Assembly: GCA_029263075.1 (NCBI GenBank)
Contig: JAJCYE010000045.1
Span: forward strand, 1-56,797
From: Actinomycetes bacterium
GTDB taxonomy: Bacteria; Actinomycetota; CADDZG01; JAHWKV01
Length of the DNA: 56,797 nucleotides
Direction: 5' to 3'
How positions within the stretch are numbered: position 1 is the first letter of the stretch; each line of letters opens with the position of its first letter. The position numbers and the translations under genes are program-made. This document shows, one piece after another, positions 1 through 9,192 of the stretch. The notes beneath the pieces were generated by a model. The model was not told the DNA's origin. It saw only the letters and a program-made list of their open reading frames with translations, and ran no database searches.

Positions 1-2
1 GG

Positions 3-128
3 CTGACGAGGCTGCTGGAAGCTGAGGCGCAGAGGTTCGCGTCGGCGGCGGTTGAGGGGGTGCCGGGTCCGCAGCATGTCGCCCGGCTGCGCTCGGCGCT
101 GGAAGCGGTCCGGGCCGGACGGCCTTGA
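3..128 (+). CDS. C-terminal fragment of an upstream protein, probably the GTPase partner
   Basis: The open frame enters from the left edge and gives 41 residues before TGA at 126-128; the start lies outside the window. The tail is Ala/Arg/Leu-rich and helical, with no domain visible. Its stop overlaps the TTG start of the next gene (TTGA), so the two are translationally coupled. Actinobacteria often carry two adjacent dynamin-like or Era-like membrane GTPases, so this is probably the end of the first of such a pair. That identity is inferred from context only. Confidence 0.6.
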   Translation: MTRLLEAEAQRFASAAVEGVPGPQHVARLRSALEAVRAGRP

Positions 129-1729
129 AGTCGCTCCTCAGAGGCAAGCAGGCCCCGAACCTGGACGACCGGCTCCATGCGCTTCGCCGGGTGGTGGAAA
201 TCGGCCGCGACCGCTTCGAGCCCTCCCTGGTTGACGATGCCCGGGGGGTACTGGAGCGGGGCACCGAACGGATGGGCTTAGGAAACAACGTCACGGTGGT
301 CGCACTTACCGGCGCTACCGGGACGGGTAAGTCGTCTTTGTTCAACAGGCTGAGCGGTACCGACCTCGCCCCGGTGGGCGTCCGGCGTCCCACCACCTCC
401 GAGGCCCAGGCGGTCGTTTGGGGAGAAGCCGCCGAAGTTTTGGACTGGCTGGGGGTCGCCCGCCGCCATGGCCTGAGCGACCCAGAACTGGACGGACTGG
501 TGCTGCTGGACCTTCCGGACCACGACTCGACCCAGGTTGAACATCGCACGGAGGTCGATCGACTGGTCCAGCTCGTCGACATCTTCGTCTGGGTTGTCGA
601 TCCGCAAAAGTACGCCGACGCGGCGCTCCACGACGACTATCTTCGACCCCTGGCCGGTCACGCCGCGGTCACGGTGGTTGTCTTGAACCAGATCGACCGG
701 CTGACCGAGGACCACAGGCGCCAGTGTGTGGCCGACCTTGCCCGGCTGCTGAATGACGACGGCCTGAAAGGGGTGCGGGTTCTAGCCACCTCAGCGGTGA
801 CCGGCGAGGGCCTGGAGGATCTCCAGGCAATCATCGCCGCTCGGGTCCGGGAGGAGAGGGCGGCGGCGCAACGCCTGTCGGCCGACTGCGACGCCCTGGC
901 CGTTCGCCTGACTCCGCTATGCGCCGGCGCCGGGGATCATCCGGGGCTCGGCGGCCCGGAGGAGGAGAGTCTGGTCAGCGCGCTGGCCGAGGCGGCGGGC
1001 GTGGAGGTAGTCGCCGCCGCCGTCACCCGGGCCCACCGGAGGGAGGCCGCCCTGGCCATGGGCTGGCCGTTCACCCGCTGGCTACGGCGTTTCCGGCCCG
1101 ACCCGCTGCAGCGGCTGCATCTCGGGCCGGGCGGCACGGGGGGCCGCACCGCGTTGCCGGCGCCGACGCCGGTTCAACGAGCCCAGGTCGACACCGCGGT
1201 GCGGGAAGCGGTGAATGCTGCGGCTGCTCCCCTGACCGACCCCTGGGCCGACTCCATTAAGCTGCGCGTCTCGGATTCGTCCGCGAGCCTGGTGGGGGAT
1301 CTTGACGCCTCCATCTCTTCTGCCGATCTCCAGGAGGGCTCCCGGCCCGGTTGGTGGCGCGTCGCCAATTGGATCCAGGCCCTGCTGGCGTCCGCCGCGA
1401 TACTCGGCTTCGTCTGGCTGACGGCCCTGTTCGCCCTTGAGTGGTTCCAGATCCCCCGCCCGCCGACGCCGAAGGTGCAGAACATTCCCTGGCCGACGCT
1501 GGCCCTGGCGGGGGGGCTTCTTGCCGGCCCTCTGCTCAGCATGATGTCGCAGCAACTGGCCCGGATCGGCGGCCGCCGGCGGGGGGCGAGAGCGCGCAAG
1601 GCGCTTCGGGTTGGGATCGCCCGGGTTGCGGAGCGCAGCGTTGTCACGCCGATCCGGGAAGAGATTGGTCAACGGCAGGAATTCTGCGCCTCACTCACCA
1701 CCCTTCGAGGGGGTCGTAAAGCGGAATAA
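125..1729 (+). CDS. Membrane-associated dynamin/Era-like GTPase
   Basis: A 534-residue P-loop GTPase. G1 is GATGTGKSS (residues 63-71), G3 is degenerate (DLPD, 129-132, in place of DxxG), G4 is NQID (188-191) and G5-like TSAVTGEG follows near 223. After a helical middle there are two hydrophobic segments near 417-440 and 460-480, then a basic tail, so it is probably anchored with its GTPase domain in the cytoplasm. The TTG start overlaps the stop of the preceding gene by 4 bases. Proteins of this kind are often annotated as ABC-transporter or dynamin-like; membrane remodelling is an inference from family, and no substrate can be named. Confidence 0.85.
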   Translation: MKSLLRGKQAPNLDDRLHALRRVVEIGRDRFEPSLVDDARGVLERGTERMGLGNNVTVVALTGATGTGKSSLFNRLSGTDLAPVGVRRPTTSEAQAVVWGEAAEVLDWLGVARRHGLSDPELDGLVLLDLPDHDSTQVEHRTEVDRLVQLVDIFVWVVDPQKYADAALHDDYLRPLAGHAAVTVVVLNQIDRLTEDHRRQCVADLARLLNDDGLKGVRVLATSAVTGEGLEDLQAIIAARVREERAAAQRLSADCDALAVRLTPLCAGAGDHPGLGGPEEESLVSALAEAAGVEVVAAAVTRAHRREAALAMGWPFTRWLRRFRPDPLQRLHLGPGGTGGRTALPAPTPVQRAQVDTAVREAVNAAAAPLTDPWADSIKLRVSDSSASLVGDLDASISSADLQEGSRPGWWRVANWIQALLASAAILGFVWLTALFALEWFQIPRPPTPKVQNIPWPTLALAGGLLAGPLLSMMSQQLARIGGRRRGARARKALRVGIARVAERSVVTPIREEIGQRQEFCASLTTLRGGRKAE

Positions 1730-1786
1730 GGTGTGGCGATCGGCTTCGGCCAGGAAGGCTGCCCTAGACGTGTGGTCGCCGCCGGA

Positions 1787-3040
1787 TCAGGGCCCGGGTT
1801 CCCCGGCGTTCCGGGTCAGCAGCATGAAGGCGAGGACCACGAACAGCAGGCTGGTCGCCAGGGCCCTGAGAGGCGTGATCTTCAACACATCGGAAATTTG
1901 GTCTTGGGGTCCAAGGGCCTGGGACCCGTTTTGGGGATCTACGATCACCGGGTCGCTGCCTTCCCCCTGGAGGATCAGCGCCGAGGGGATGGGGGTCGCG
2001 GGTTGCGGGTTGTCGTCCAAATCCGAGACATCACCCCGCTCAACCCCGAATGCCGCCGCGACATCCAGGACCTTGTAACGGCTCCGCTCATCCCGGCAGG
2101 CGATGCCCGGTCCCCGGGCGGTCTGGATCAGCCGGTCCACGGTCTCGATGTTGTTCAGGCCCTGGGCCATGAGCAGGGCCGCCGCCCCCGATACGAACGG
2201 GACCGCCATTGAGGTCCCGTCGGCGTAGGCGTAACTGGACCGGTCGTCGGGGGCGTTCCAGTAGGTCGAAAGGATTCCGATCCCCGGAGCCAGGATGTCC
2301 AGGCCCGTTCCGTAGTTCGTGAAATCGGCGCACGCGTCCTCTTTGTCGCTGGCGCCGACCACGATGATCCCCCGGTGGCTGGGCGGATCGAATGCGGTTT
2401 GCGGGGCGCTTTCGTTCCCGGCGGCGGTGACTACCACCGCCCCGCCGGCCGCGGCATCGGCGATAGCGCTCTTGACGGCTTCGTCACCAAAGATTGCCGA
2501 CCGGGGGTCGCCCTCGACCTGGGACTGGGGCTGCGAAGGACCGACAAAGCTCAGGTTGAGCACCAGTTTGGCGCGCCTGCGGTCTGCGGCGTCCACTGCA
2601 AACCGGATGGCCCGGGCGACGCTGCTGGAGGAGGCGCTGCCCGCGGCATCGAACACCCGCACCGGCAGGACTTTGGCGTCGGGGGCAACTCCGGCAATCC
2701 CTTCACCGTTGTCCGAGGTGGCGGCGGCGATCCCGGCGATGAGGCTGCCGTGCCCGTGTTTGTCGTCCGGCAGGCCTTCGCCGACCACGCTCATGCCGGG
2801 GACCAGGCGATCCTTGAGGTCGGGGTGCTCCAGGTCCACGCCGGTGTCTATCACGGCGATAAGTACCCCGGCCCCCCGGGAAAACTGCCAGGCTTGTTCG
2901 GCCCCGATGCGCCGAAGCCCCCAGAGCTGGTCGTAAAGAGGATCGTTGGTAGTTGCGCCGGCGGGCGCCGCCACCAGGACGCAGGCGGCCGCCACGCAAA
3001 CCCAGGCCGCGACGCCGGCAACGAGTTTTCTAACGCGCAT
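1787..3040 (-). CDS. Secreted, membrane-anchored subtilisin-like (S8) serine protease
   Basis: With the start at the third in-frame ATG the protein is 417 residues. It begins with a basic signal peptide (MRVRKLVAG then a hydrophobic stretch ending APAGA). The catalytic triad is clear: Asp in VIDTGVD (about 65), His in HGHGSLIAG (about 97) and Ser in GTSMAVP (about 277), with oxyanion Asn in AAGNES. A C-terminal hydrophobic helix follows a Pro/Gly linker and ends in a short basic tail, so the mature enzyme is anchored outside the membrane, like mycosins. No type VII secretion genes are nearby. ATGs at 3052 and 3118 are alternatives; the 3118 start would overlap the rhodanese gene on the other strand. 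Confidence 0.88.
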   Translation of the reverse strand: MRVRKLVAGVAAWVCVAAACVLVAAPAGATTNDPLYDQLWGLRRIGAEQAWQFSRGAGVLIAVIDTGVDLEHPDLKDRLVPGMSVVGEGLPDDKHGHGSLIAGIAAATSDNGEGIAGVAPDAKVLPVRVFDAAGSASSSSVARAIRFAVDAADRRRAKLVLNLSFVGPSQPQSQVEGDPRSAIFGDEAVKSAIADAAAGGAVVVTAAGNESAPQTAFDPPSHRGIIVVGASDKEDACADFTNYGTGLDILAPGIGILSTYWNAPDDRSSYAYADGTSMAVPFVSGAAALLMAQGLNNIETVDRLIQTARGPGIACRDERSRYKVLDVAAAFGVERGDVSDLDDNPQPATPIPSALILQGEGSDPVIVDPQNGSQALGPQDQISDVLKITPLRALATSLLFVVLAFMLLTRNAGEPGP

Positions 3041-3116
3041 ATGCTCGACCATAAACCACCCGGCTACCGCCCCGCCGATGGTGGCCACGGTACTCAACCC
3101 AACTCTTGGAGGCACC

Positions 3117-3506
3117 ATGGACCCAAGTCAGCGACAGTCGATTCTCGATCAGGCCCGAAAGACGGTCCCCGAAGTGAGCCCCCAACAGGCAAAGTCGGAG
3201 CAGGACGCCGGCTCCGTCGCGATATTCCTGGATGTGCGGGAGGCCCACGAACTCCGCAAAGGCTACGTCCCGGGCGCCGTGCGGATAGTGCTGGATGAGA
3301 TCCCCGATGCCGGGGACCCGGCCTCCCGGTTCGCCGACGAGGCGCTGACCGCACACAAGGACGACCGCATCATCGTCTACTGCGCGAGCGGTGTGAGATC
3401 GATGATCGCCGGCTACCACCTGCAGCAACTGGGCTACTCCGACGTCGCTTCGATGGCGGGGGGGATCCAGGGTTGGCAGATGGCCGGCAACCCGACCGAG
3501 AGGTAG
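3117..3506 (+). CDS. Single-domain rhodanese-like sulfurtransferase
   Basis: A 129-residue rhodanese domain. The N-terminal half has the LDVREAHE motif, and the active-site loop CASGVRS carries the catalytic cysteine. It ends in the usual MAGGIQGW motif. The ATG at 3117 is chosen because TTGGAGG lies 5 bases upstream. Such proteins carry sulfur as a cysteine persulfide in the cytoplasm; the specific acceptor cannot be read from context. It is divergent from the subtilase and converges with the phosphatase gene. Confidence 0.88.
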   Translation: MDPSQRQSILDQARKTVPEVSPQQAKSEQDAGSVAIFLDVREAHELRKGYVPGAVRIVLDEIPDAGDPASRFADEALTAHKDDRIIVYCASGVRSMIAGYHLQQLGYSDVASMAGGIQGWQMAGNPTER

Positions 3507-3510
3507 CCGC

Positions 3511-4116
3511 TCAGACGACGGGGGAGCCCACCGGCAGGTACTCGGTCCCCACGAACTCGTCACCCTCGAACACCAGGGTGGTGACGGAGGCCCGGTCGCA
3601 GGGAACCTTGGCTCTCCAGGGCGGCTTGGGGTTCTTCTCGAACATCAGCCTGGCCACCAGGACCGGCGTCTGGTGGGAGACCGCTATCACCCGTCCGCCG
3701 GGATGGTCGTTGCGCATCCGGGCGACAGCCCGCTCCATGCGGGCCCGGATGGACACGTAGGACTCTCCCCAGGAGGGTCGCATCGGGTTGACGAAATAGC
3801 GGAGGTTGGCCGGGTTCTTAAAAAGCCGGCGGTCCCCGGGCAACCCTTGCAGGTGGGCTACCGACTCCAGGATGTCTTCGCAGGTCTGCACCTGCAGGCC
3901 GTGGGGAGCGGCTATCGCGGTTGAGGTTTGGATCGCACGCTCCAGAGGGCTGCTGTAAACCGCGTCGGGCGCTGTGTCCTTAAAATGGTCCGCCAGGGCC
4001 GCTATCTGGCGCAGCCCCCGCTCTGAAAGCGTCCAGCCCTCCAAACGGCCGTACCAGATGTTGTCGGGGTTCTCCACCTCGGCGTGGCGGACGAGGTGGA
4101 TGAGGGTTCGGGTCAC
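3511..4116 (-). CDS. Histidine phosphatase (phosphoglycerate mutase-like)
   Basis: A 201-residue member of the histidine phosphatase superfamily. It starts with the phosphohistidine motif LVRHAE, followed by the GRLEGWTLSERG substrate loop, SSPLERAIQT, and the second catalytic histidine in VIAVSHQTPV. This arrangement matches the broad-specificity phosphatase branch (GpmB/CobC-like) rather than glycolytic mutases, which are longer. It is cytoplasmic, with unknown substrate. It diverges from the SDR gene across a short AT-richer gap. Confidence 0.87.
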   Translation of the reverse strand: MTRTLIHLVRHAEVENPDNIWYGRLEGWTLSERGLRQIAALADHFKDTAPDAVYSSPLERAIQTSTAIAAPHGLQVQTCEDILESVAHLQGLPGDRRLFKNPANLRYFVNPMRPSWGESYVSIRARMERAVARMRNDHPGGRVIAVSHQTPVLVARLMFEKNPKPPWRAKVPCDRASVTTLVFEGDEFVGTEYLPVGSPVV

Positions 4117-4159
4117 GGTAGTCGAAATATAGCGCCCCTCAGCGGTTAGCCTTCACTTT

Positions 4160-4960
4160 ATGGACTGGGAAGGGCTTACCTGCGTTATCACCGGCGCCTC
4201 CAGCGGGATCGGGAGGGCGGCCGCCGGGGCCTTTGCCCACAGGGGTGCCACGGTTGTTGCGGTCGCCCGCCGCAAGGACCGGCTTGAATCGCTGGTAGAG
4301 GAATTGGGGGGCGCCCCGCACTCCTACGTGGTCTGCGATATTTCCGACCCGGCTCAGATCGCCTCGATGGCGCAGACCATCGGCGAGCGCAACCAAAGCG
4401 TCGATGTCTTGTTGAACAACGCCGGAATCCCTGGGCCGGGGCCGGTTACCGAGTGCAGTTTTGCGGAGATGGAAGAGTTCTTCAAGGTGAATCTGCTGGG
4501 GCCGATCTGGTGTATCCAGGCTCTGTTCCCCCTGATAACCCACGCCCCACGGGGGAGTGGCAGGACCCCGGTCATCATCAACCTGGCGTCCATGGCGGGC
4601 CGGATACCGGTTCCCTACTCCGCCCCCTACACCGCCTCCAAGTTCGGCTTGGTCGGGTTCACCGAGTCCCTGTGGGCCGAGATGCACGACCAGGGTGTGC
4701 AGGTGATGGCCGTCAACCCGGGGTTCGTCCACACCGAAGGATTCCCGATGGACGCGTTGTTGGGTACCGCGCTGCTGCGCCGGGTGGTTATGGACCCGGC
4801 CCGGGTGGCCGAGGCCATTTGCCGCGGGGTTGAGTCCGGACGAACCGAGGTCCGGGTGCAGGGTTGGTGGCACACCGGCTACTACCTGACGATTTTGCTG
4901 GGCCCGCTCCGCCGCCGGGTGGCCCAAGCGGTCTGGGGTTCGGTGGGGCGGGGAAGTTAG
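4160..4960 (+). CDS. Short-chain dehydrogenase/reductase
   Basis: A 266-residue classical SDR. The Rossmann motif is TGASSGIG near residue 13, the structural motif NNAGIPGPG lies near 90, and the catalytic Ser/Tyr/Lys are in LASMAGR and YSAPYTASK. The basic residue pair ARRKDR after beta strand 2 suggests NADP(H) preference. The C-terminal 30 residues are hydrophobic and arginine-rich and may associate with membrane. The substrate is unknown. No clear Shine-Dalgarno precedes the ATG. Confidence 0.88.
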   Translation: MDWEGLTCVITGASSGIGRAAAGAFAHRGATVVAVARRKDRLESLVEELGGAPHSYVVCDISDPAQIASMAQTIGERNQSVDVLLNNAGIPGPGPVTECSFAEMEEFFKVNLLGPIWCIQALFPLITHAPRGSGRTPVIINLASMAGRIPVPYSAPYTASKFGLVGFTESLWAEMHDQGVQVMAVNPGFVHTEGFPMDALLGTALLRRVVMDPARVAEAICRGVESGRTEVRVQGWWHTGYYLTILLGPLRRRVAQAVWGSVGRGS

Positions 4961-4964
4961 GGGC

Positions 4965-6254
4965 TTAGCCGGGTTCGTTCAGTGAAACGAAGCTTCGCGC
5001 TTCGTCCGGGCCGGTGGCGTACCGGCGGAACAGGTAGTCCCGGTGGCTCATCGGGTCCATCTGGGGGTCGTAGTCGATGGGCCGCAGGTTTAGCGACCAG
5101 CCCCGGTCGGTGACCTGCACCATGCTGTAGCCGAACGGCCAGTCGCTGGCAGACGCCAGTTCAAAAACCGGGACCTCCTCCAGGTAGTTCAGGTGGCAAC
5201 GGTGGGAGTGGCCCACAAAAACCGCCTCGGCGTCGACCTTGACCAGGAGTTCGGCCAGATGGGCGGTGCTCGCCTGATCCAGCCCGAAGACCAGAGGCGG
5301 CACCCCCAAAAACGGGTAGGGCGGGTGGTGAAGGATGACGAACGTGGGCCCAGCCGGTTCCAGCCCCCGCATCCACTCGATGGTTTCGGCCGAAAAAGTC
5401 CCGCCGGGCACCGTCTGCGGGGGGGCGTCCTTGAACTCGCCCATCATCATGTCGAACGGACTAAAAGGAGAGCGGCGGGGGTCGGCTGAGTTGATGACTA
5501 TCACCCGGACCCCGTTGTGTTCCCGGACGCTGTTGGGTTCGGCGTCGAACGCCGCCCGGAACCGCTCCATCCCGAGCGACAACTCGCCTTCGCCTCCCCA
5601 AAGATCGTGGTTGCCGAGGGTGACCAGCACTTCAAGTGGGGCCTCGTCAAAGATCTTGCGCGCCAGGTGGAAATGTTCGGCCTTGCCGTCTTTGGTCAGA
5701 TCCCCATTGGCTACAACGAACTCCGCCCCGTCGTCCGCCATCTGACGAAGGGCGGTAATCAGTGACTGGTTGGTTTCGGTCAGGCCGACGTGCGGGTCGC
5801 CCAGGATGCCGAATGTGGCGAGCACTTCGCCCGGCGCCGTGACCTGCTCGGCGGTCGGCCATGCGGGCGCGGGCGGTGGGAAAAGCCGGCCGGACATCAG
5901 GGCCAGGTTGACCTCGTCAAGTTCGGTTTGGCCCAATTCGACGAGCTTGTCGTGGTCCTGTTCGCTCAGGATCAACCGGGTGTGGGCATCGATGTAGGCG
6001 CCGAGTCGCTGCAGAAAGATCATCCCCAGGGCGCCCATGTCTTCGTCGGTACCACTTATCTCGCCCAAGAACCCGGAGTGGCGGGTGGCGTAATTGGGGA
6101 CTATCCGAGTGCCTTCGGCGTGGCATGCGGAAGCCAGAAGCCGAGCCCGGGCGGCAGTCTGGACCGCGGATTCTTGCTGTCCCCGGCTGGCCATTACGGC
6201 TGAACGGGCCGCCTCAACTACCCAGCACGACAGCAGGAGGTCCGAAAGCTGGCT
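4965..6254 (-). CDS. Calcineurin-like metallophosphoesterase
   Basis: A 429-residue protein with all metal-binding blocks of the metallophosphoesterase fold in order: GDPHVG, GDLTKDG, GNHDLWGG, HHPPYP and GHSH. About 145 residues of helical N-terminal extension precede the domain. The GTG at 6254 is chosen because an upstream ATG (6359) would place the start inside the oppositely oriented deaminase gene; support for the exact start is weak. A two-metal phosphomonoesterase or phosphodiesterase activity is expected, substrate unknown. Confidence 0.83.
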   Translation of the reverse strand, partial: SQLSDLLLSCWVVEAARSAVMASRGQQESAVQTAARARLLASACHAEGTRIVPNYATRHSGFLGEISGTDEDMGALGMIFLQRLGAYIDAHTRLILSEQDHDKLVELGQTELDEVNLALMSGRLFPPPAPAWPTAEQVTAPGEVLATFGILGDPHVGLTETNQSLITALRQMADDGAEFVVANGDLTKDGKAEHFHLARKIFDEAPLEVLVTLGNHDLWGGEGELSLGMERFRAAFDAEPNSVREHNGVRVIVINSADPRRSPFSPFDMMMGEFKDAPPQTVPGGTFSAETIEWMRGLEPAGPTFVILHHPPYPFLGVPPLVFGLDQASTAHLAELLVKVDAEAVFVGHSHRCHLNYLEEVPVFELASASDWPFGYSMVQVTDRGWSLNLRPIDYDPQMDPMSHRDYLFRRYATGPDEARSFVSLNEPG

Positions 6255-6325
6255 CACCGTTCGACGGTACCAGCTTTTGCTCCAGCCGAAAGTCCGCGAT
6301 CCCCCGAGCTTTCGGTGTATCTGGC

Positions 6326-6793
6326 ATGATGGCGCCACCAATGCCCAAGGCCAAGCCACCCACAGACTGGGATACGTACTTTCTGGGTCTCGCGCGCCAG
6401 GCGGCCACCCGCTCCTCTTGCACCCAGCACCATCACGGAGCGGTGATTGTGTCCAACCGCCACATCAGGTCGACCGGGTACAACGGCACGCCATCAGGGC
6501 ACACGAACTGTGGCGAGGGCGGTTGTCCCCGCGGCCGTAAGTCGGACATGTCCGAGCCGTGCCTGGGGCTGCACGCCGAAGCCAACGCCATCCTCTACGC
6601 CGATCCCGATCAGAGGGAGGGGGCCACTATTTATGTCACCGCGCCGCCCTGCATGGAGTGCGCCAAGCTGATTGCGAACTCCGGTTTGCGCGAGGTGGTT
6701 GCCCCGATCCCTGAGCCCGGGGAGGCCGATCGGGTAAAGGAGTTCCTGTTGGACTGCAAGGTCCGGGTGCGCTTCGTAAAGCAGGGCTCTTAG
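6326..6793 (+). CDS. Deoxycytidylate (dCMP) deaminase family protein
   Basis: A 155-residue zinc deaminase. The HAEANA motif supplies the first zinc ligand and the catalytic Glu; PPCMEC gives the two cysteine ligands. An N-terminal motif YNGTPSGHTNC and GGCPRG is typical of dCMP deaminases (ComEB-like), which convert dCMP to dUMP for thymidylate synthesis. Start candidates are the tandem ATGs at 6326/6329 or the ATG at 6341; no strong ribosome site decides. It diverges from the metallophosphoesterase. Confidence 0.87.
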   Translation: MMAPPMPKAKPPTDWDTYFLGLARQAATRSSCTQHHHGAVIVSNRHIRSTGYNGTPSGHTNCGEGGCPRGRKSDMSEPCLGLHAEANAILYADPDQREGATIYVTAPPCMECAKLIANSGLREVVAPIPEPGEADRVKEFLLDCKVRVRFVKQGS

Positions 6794-6802
6794 CCCGAGC
6801 CG

Positions 6803-8152
6803 TTACGTGGCGGCGGGCTCGGTGATCGTTGCCACCGATGTCCAACTGCTCCCCAAGAAGATGGCCAGACAGCTGGCGGCTTCATCGCTGCCGGCTACAA
6901 CGTAGGGATCACCCAGGAAGGTGTTGATCGTCTTGGACGCCCCCGGCGCAAGGGTGGTAGGGGTCAACTCCCGGACCCCGTCGCCGCCCAACTCGTAGAT
7001 GTTTACGGTTCTGGCGGTCTTGTTCTGGAACACGATCTGGGTTTCTTGAAGGTCGGGAAGGGCCGGCAGCAGGTTTTCGTTTGTGCACACCAGGGGCTGC
7101 AGCGCCACCGGTCCTTCAGTCGGTTTGGGATCGTGGGTCTTCACGCACCGGTAGTCCTCGGGGAACCAGCGGGATGAACCGGCCTCGTTGCGAGCCCTGA
7201 CCCTGAAACACGCTTCGGTGCCGGGCGGCAACCCTTCCCAGATGTAGGTCTTCTGGTCGGCCTCCAGGGTTCTGCGCTGCGTCGACTCGTCGTTGCGTTC
7301 GATCACCACCGCCTTCTCATCCGAGGCGTTGTCTTTCCACCTCAGTCTCACTGTGGTGTCGTTCACGGCGGTGGCCACCAGGTTCGACGGGCTCGCCGGC
7401 TTGGTGATGACTGGGGTGGCCGCATCCGCGGGCAGTTGGCTGCTCGTTGCTCCGGCCGCCCCGGTGGCCGATGTACCCGAGGGTGCTGGATTGTCGCCGG
7501 CCGTTGAACTCTCGCCGGACCGGCCGTCGTTGGTGGGGGCCACGGTACCGGCCGCGGGTCCGGCGTTTGAAGTTGCGGCGGCCCCGATCTCGGACGCGGA
7601 TCGTTCGGGTGTCCCGGCAGACGGGCCGGAGGATTGTTTGGTCGCCGCCGCTTCTACCGCCGGGGGTTCGTCCGAAGTAGAAAAGAACATGGCCAGCGGG
7701 CCGCGCGGTTTGTTGACCCCGGCAACCCCGGCAATCGGGACCATCTGAGGAAGCAGGATTAGTACTGCAAGGACTGCGGTTACGAAACCGAGGGTGTTGA
7801 TCCTTGCGCCCATGGGAATCGAGACCGGGGGTAGCCGCCTCAGGAACGCCGGCACCGGAAGTCGGTTGCGGGGGTGTGCCCGGTCGACGCCCGGTGGGTT
7901 CATTAGGCGCTCTTCCGCATCGGCCAACTCGTCCAGCGCCATCCGGCGCACATTGCCGGCGCGCTTGTTGACCCGGCTCCAGAAGGGCCCGGGAAAGACG
8001 GGGACAACCTCGGCTTCGGTCTCGGCAGCCAGCAGGCGGGCCTCGGCGCCGGCAAGCTCGGCCCTGGTCACGGCACGTACCCTCTCCACGCCGCCGGAGA
8101 CGCCGCTCCAGAAGTCGTCGTCGAAGTCGGGGGTTGCCGGCTGATCGTTCAA
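6803..8152 (-). CDS. Membrane protein with fibronectin type III domain, coupled to a sigma factor
   Basis: The TTG start at 8152 is chosen because GGAGGAA precedes it by 5 bases and it overlaps the sigma-factor stop (TTGA), giving 449 residues. The cytoplasmic N-terminus carries two copies of a motif starting with Phe-Trp (residues 14 and 57; FWSxV...VR...EL..AE.RL). One transmembrane helix follows near 118-141, then a long Ala/Ser/Thr-rich linker and an FN3 domain near 245-335, and a C-terminal beta-rich domain. The layout matches an anti-sigma regulator, but no zinc or canonical anti-sigma motif is visible, so that role is inferred from coupling. Confidence 0.8.
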   Translation of the reverse strand: MNDQPATPDFDDDFWSGVSGGVERVRAVTRAELAGAEARLLAAETEAEVVPVFPGPFWSRVNKRAGNVRRMALDELADAEERLMNPPGVDRAHPRNRLPVPAFLRRLPPVSIPMGARINTLGFVTAVLAVLILLPQMVPIAGVAGVNKPRGPLAMFFSTSDEPPAVEAAATKQSSGPSAGTPERSASEIGAAATSNAGPAAGTVAPTNDGRSGESSTAGDNPAPSGTSATGAAGATSSQLPADAATPVITKPASPSNLVATAVNDTTVRLRWKDNASDEKAVVIERNDESTQRRTLEADQKTYIWEGLPPGTEACFRVRARNEAGSSRWFPEDYRCVKTHDPKPTEGPVALQPLVCTNENLLPALPDLQETQIVFQNKTARTVNIYELGGDGVRELTPTTLAPGASKTINTFLGDPYVVAGSDEAASCLAIFLGSSWTSVATITEPAAT

Positions 8153-8733
8153 CGCAGTTCCTCCGCGCTCTCCGACAGGTCTTCGCGCAGAGCCCTGAAT
8201 GCCCGCTTTAGGTGGGTCTTCACCGAAGCGACCTCCACGCCCATCCGGCGGGCAGCCGTGCTTCGGTCCATGCCCTCCAGGTAGCAGTAGGTGATGGCTT
8301 CCCGTTGTCGTTTGGGAAGCGTCTTCACGGCCTCTTCGATTACCAGGCGCGACAACAAACGGTCGGGGTCGTGGCCGTCGTGTTCGGGGCGCTGGTCGGT
8401 CCACCACTGCAGCCGTTTGCGCTGGCGGTTGAGGCCGCGCAGCTTGTTCTTGGCGAGGTTCTTGGCAACCGTCGTCACGTAGCTCTCGTTGTTGGTGGGG
8501 GGCTCAAACCGGGCTAGGAGGGTGATCATGGTCTCGCTGGCAACATCCATCGCCTCCGAATGGTCCTTGAGGATTTGAGTGGCGATGCCGTACGCAATCC
8601 TGGCCAGCGCCTCGTGTTCAGGCCTGGCGAGCGATTCGGTCATCTTGCCCGCCGGTTCCCGGCGCGCCGCAGAAGGCACTCCTTCAATCGCGTTGGGACC
8701 TGCAGGGTTGGCCATTGATAGATCGAACACCAT
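8149..8733 (-). CDS. ECF-type RNA polymerase sigma factor
   Basis: A 194-residue sigma-70-like protein. Region 2 is recognisable but divergent (ILKDHSEAMDVASETM, then YVTTVAKNLAKNKLRG), and region 4 is clear (LPKRQREAITYCYLEGMDR and an HTH with VASVKTHLKRAFRALRE). There is no C-terminal extension. It is co-transcribed with the FN3 membrane protein, which may control it. ATG at 8733 has a short GAGG upstream; ATG at 8715 is an alternative. Confidence 0.85.
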   Translation of the reverse strand: MVFDLSMANPAGPNAIEGVPSAARREPAGKMTESLARPEHEALARIAYGIATQILKDHSEAMDVASETMITLLARFEPPTNNESYVTTVAKNLAKNKLRGLNRQRKRLQWWTDQRPEHDGHDPDRLLSRLVIEEAVKTLPKRQREAITYCYLEGMDRSTAARRMGVEVASVKTHLKRAFRALREDLSESAEELR

Positions 8734-8902
8734 AAACCTCGGGAGTGGGGGACATTTCCCGGAATAAAGGTTGGCTTGCCTTCATTAAAGTAATTAGAAG
8801 TCGAAAAATCTGGTCGCCTGTACCCCAAAGGGGCTCCCGGCGGTGTTTGTAGAACGTAACCAGAAAATACGCACTTTTTGCAACGCACTGCGGAGGCCAA
8901 CT

Positions 8903-9139
8903 ATGACCTGGATTCAACTAGCAATCACCATACCGGCAGCGTTTTTCGTCTGGACCTTGGTACGGGACTTCAAGGCCGGCCTGGGTGAAGAGCGTCTTTG
9001 GGGGGACCCCGAGCACTCGGAGACCGGTCTTGATGCCCGGCCGGAGTGGGACACTACCTCCTGCAAGATCTACGACTTCCACCCGCCTCGCTCCGGCGGC
9101 GGGGGACTTGCTCAACTCCCGCTGGACCGCGAGGCCTGA
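8903..9139 (+). CDS. Small single-pass membrane protein, unknown
   Basis: A 78-residue ORF with a perfect GGAGG 6 bases before the ATG. Residues 3-20 form a hydrophobic helix (starting WIQLAITIPAAFF), followed by a charged, probably cytoplasmic or extracellular segment. I do not recognise a family. It stands alone with its own downstream intrinsic terminator. The strong ribosome site, helix and terminator support a real gene. Confidence 0.6.
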   Translation: MTWIQLAITIPAAFFVWTLVRDFKAGLGEERLWGDPEHSETGLDARPEWDTTSCKIYDFHPPRSGGGGLAQLPLDREA

Positions 9140-9192
9140 GCGCAAGCCGTCCCTCCCCCGACCGGCCTGGAGTCGGTCGGGGGAGGATGACT

